Shown in pieces: positions 62,357-64,000 of a stretch of DNA of 64,000 bases. Both the position numbers and the translations under genes were made by a program. The stretch lies in NCBI RefSeq assembly GCF_015223055.1, contig NZ_JADFBX010000005.1, positions 310,001-374,000 on the forward strand, in the 5' to 3' direction. Positions within the stretch are counted from its first letter, which is position 1, and each line of letters starts with the position of its first letter. The DNA is from Pedobacter sp. MC2016-24 (GTDB lineage: Bacteria; Bacteroidota; Bacteroidia; Sphingobacteriales; Sphingobacteriaceae). The notes under the pieces are model-generated. The model made no database searches. It was not told where the DNA came from and saw only the letters and a list, made by a program, of their open reading frames with translations.

Positions 62357-63286
62357 TTGGAAAAAAACGCAAAAATATACGTAGCTGGTCACCGTGGAAT
62401 GGTTGGTTCAGCCATTTACCGCAAATTGCTTAACGAAGGTTTTACCAATCTCCTCGTAAAAACTTCTTCAGAACTTGATCTTCGGGATCAAAATGCAGTA
62501 ACCGATTTTTTTGAAACTGAAAAACCAGAATACGTGTTTTTAGCCGCGGCAAAAGTTGGTGGAATTGTGGCCAACAACACCTACCGTGCCGATTTTCTAT
62601 ATGAAAACCTCTGCATCCAGAATAATGTTATCCATCAATCTTATAAAAACGGGGTAAAAAAACTCATGTTCCTGGGTTCAAGTTGCATCTATCCAAAACT
62701 TGCGCCACAACCTTTAAAAGAAGAATACCTGTTAACCGGCCTGCTCGAAGAAACCAATGAACCTTATGCCATTGCTAAAATTGCAGGAATCAAAATGGCC
62801 GATGCTTACCGTGCACAGTACAATTGCAATTTCATATCGGTAATGCCAACCAACTTATATGGTTATAACGACAATTACCACCCTCAAAACTCTCACGTAT
62901 TACCAGCGCTGATCCGCAAGTTTCATGAAGCGAAAGTTAATGGAACTTCAGTAGTAAACATCTGGGGTTCCGGATCTCCCATGCGGGAATTTCTTTTCGC
63001 AGATGATCTGGCCGATGCCTGTTATTTCCTGATGCAAAATTACAACGAGCCTGGATTGGTGAACGTAGGAACTGGCGTAGATCTGACCATTAAAGATCTC
63101 GCCTTACTCATCAAGAGCATCATTGGTTTTGAAGGAACGCTAACATTCGACAGCAGTAAACCTGATGGCACACCGCGTAAACTGATGGATGTTTCTAAAC
63201 TACATGCCTTAGGCTGGAAACACCAGATTGAATTGGAAGAAGGCATCAAACTCGCCTACCGCGATTTTTTAAGTAAACACATTTAA
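62357..63286 (+). CDS. fcl: GDP-L-fucose synthase
   Basis: 309 aa. Epimerase-reductase making GDP-L-fucose from GDP-4-keto-6-deoxymannose. Rossmann motif VAGHRGMVGSAIYRKL; catalytic Ser and Tyr-x3-Lys in GSSCIYPKLAPQPLKEEYLL and EPYAIAKIAGIKM. Start is TTG at 62357: no in-frame ATG exists between the upstream stop and the Rossmann motif. Confidence 0.93.
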   Translation: MEKNAKIYVAGHRGMVGSAIYRKLLNEGFTNLLVKTSSELDLRDQNAVTDFFETEKPEYVFLAAAKVGGIVANNTYRADFLYENLCIQNNVIHQSYKNGVKKLMFLGSSCIYPKLAPQPLKEEYLLTGLLEETNEPYAIAKIAGIKMADAYRAQYNCNFISVMPTNLYGYNDNYHPQNSHVLPALIRKFHEAKVNGTSVVNIWGSGSPMREFLFADDLADACYFLMQNYNEPGLVNVGTGVDLTIKDLALLIKSIIGFEGTLTFDSSKPDGTPRKLMDVSKLHALGWKHQIELEEGIKLAYRDFLSKHI

Positions 63287-63295
63287 CCCCATAAA

Positions 63296-63322
63296 GGAGC
63301 TGCTAAAAACAGCTCTTTTTTT
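63296..63322 (+). terminator. Terminator after fcl
   Basis: GAGCTG (63297-63302) and CAGCTC (63310-63315) with a T-run. Confidence 0.85.
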
Positions 63323-63376
63323 ACTTACATCATAATCAAAATTGATACCTTTACAAACTAAAGATCAATTTTAATT

Positions 63377-64000
63377 ATGACCCTGGTTCAATTGGAGTAT
63401 ATCGTCGCTGTAGATACCTACCGAAGCTTTGTTGGCGCTGCAGAAAAGTGTTTTGTTACCCAGCCAACTTTAAGTATGCAGGTACAAAAACTAGAAGAAA
63501 TGCTCAAAGTAAAAATTTTCGACCGCAGCAAACAACCTGTTGTGCCTACCGAAATCGGCTCACAGATCATTGAACAGGCTCGTCTGGTCTTACAGGAAAG
63601 TCATAAAATCAAAGAAATCATCAACAGTCAGCAACAAGAAGTAACCGGCGAACTGAAAGTAGGGATCATTCCTACTGTAGCCCCGTATTTACTCCCTAAA
63701 GTAATTGCAGCGATGATGGAAAAATATCCTGATTTAAAACTCCTCATTTGGGAATACACTACAGAAGATATCATACACCATTTAAAAACTGGGATCCTCG
63801 ACTGTGGTATACTGGCTACTCCGCTGGCAGACAACGCCATTGAAGAAACACCGCTGTATTATGAAAACTTTGTAACCTATATCAGTAAGAATAGCAAGCT
63901 CTATAAGAAAAAAACCATTGATGCTAACGATTTAGAAGATGAGAACATCTGGTTACTTAATGAAGGGCATTGCATGCGCTCACAGGTCCTGAACATCTGC
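63377..64000 (+). CDS. oxyR: OxyR-type LysR regulator, 3' end cut off by window edge
   Basis: 208 codons present. LysR HTH at residues 1-60 (QLEYIVAVDTYRSFVGAAEK). The redox motif in GHCMRSQVLNIC carries the two cysteines (spacing eight residues) that form the peroxide-sensing disulfide in OxyR, so it is probably a hydrogen-peroxide sensor that activates catalase and peroxiredoxin genes. Start at ATG 63377. Confidence 0.88.
   Translation, partial: MTLVQLEYIVAVDTYRSFVGAAEKCFVTQPTLSMQVQKLEEMLKVKIFDRSKQPVVPTEIGSQIIEQARLVLQESHKIKEIINSQQQEVTGELKVGIIPTVAPYLLPKVIAAMMEKYPDLKLLIWEYTTEDIIHHLKTGILDCGILATPLADNAIEETPLYYENFVTYISKNSKLYKKKTIDANDLEDENIWLLNEGHCMRSQVLNIC

Overview
The window is chromosomal DNA from a member of the Bacteroidota, most likely Sphingobacteriaceae and Pedobacter-like. 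This is inferred from protein family content and from promoters of the Bacteroidota type (TTTG, about 19-20 bp, TAnnTTTG). Supporting families are an IPExxxVDY protein, a DUF6600 protein, PF13568-type outer-membrane barrels and an arginine pathway that uses an argF'-type transcarbamylase. I saw no prophage, insertion sequence, rRNA or CRISPR array.

Layout. 1-1240: the 5' part of trpE on the minus strand, preceded by a recognisable trp attenuator with a 24-codon leader peptide containing Trp-Gln-Trp. 1247-4680: a small membrane protein, a TPM-domain lipoprotein, two unusual tRNA-Leu-like genes with very long variable regions and GUC in the anticodon position, an Lrp/AsnC regulator and a dense block of palindromes. 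5044-14590: an RNA-repair island holding a basic protein of unknown function, RtcB ligase 1, a PepSY gene remnant, a WYL regulator, a TROVE/Ro60-like protein, a Y-RNA-like tRNA mimic, a lipoprotein, a leader packed with tRNA-like modules, a slipin and RtcB ligase 2. A 159-bp regulatory module occurs twice in this island, once before the TROVE gene and once before the tRNA-mimic/slipin/rtcB2 unit. 14621-31434: Tex, PDH E1-beta, an AddAB-like helicase-nuclease pair, a thioredoxin-like protein, TcdA, a TatD-like protein, a GH3 enzyme, two porin-like barrels, a LytTR response regulator and tRNA-Ser(GGA). 31482-42879: housekeeping genes, including pyk, acpP-fabF-rnc, yicC-gmk-nadD, a tetrapyrrole-methylase-type protein, a DUF6600 protein and prfC. 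42941-53690: an aminotransferase followed by a nine-gene minus-strand arginine cluster. 53844-64000: an old yellow enzyme, a YbaB-type protein, a UPF0173 hydrolase, polA, two secreted unknowns, three DNA-repair/tRNA-modification genes, GDP-fucose synthase and the start of oxyR.

How the genes work together. The clearest special system is the RNA-repair island. RtcB ligates RNA ends left by endonucleolytic damage. TROVE proteins bind Y RNAs and misfolded RNAs. Bacterial YrlA-type Y RNAs are known to mimic tRNA, and slipin genes are known to accompany rtcB. Here a WYL regulator sits where the sigma54 activator RtcR is found in enterobacteria. The duplicated module places a palindrome between the -33 and -7 boxes of both target promoters, which suggests coordinated switching. 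Protein identities rest on motifs I can see. RNA folds and operator assignments are my own reading by eye and were not computed.
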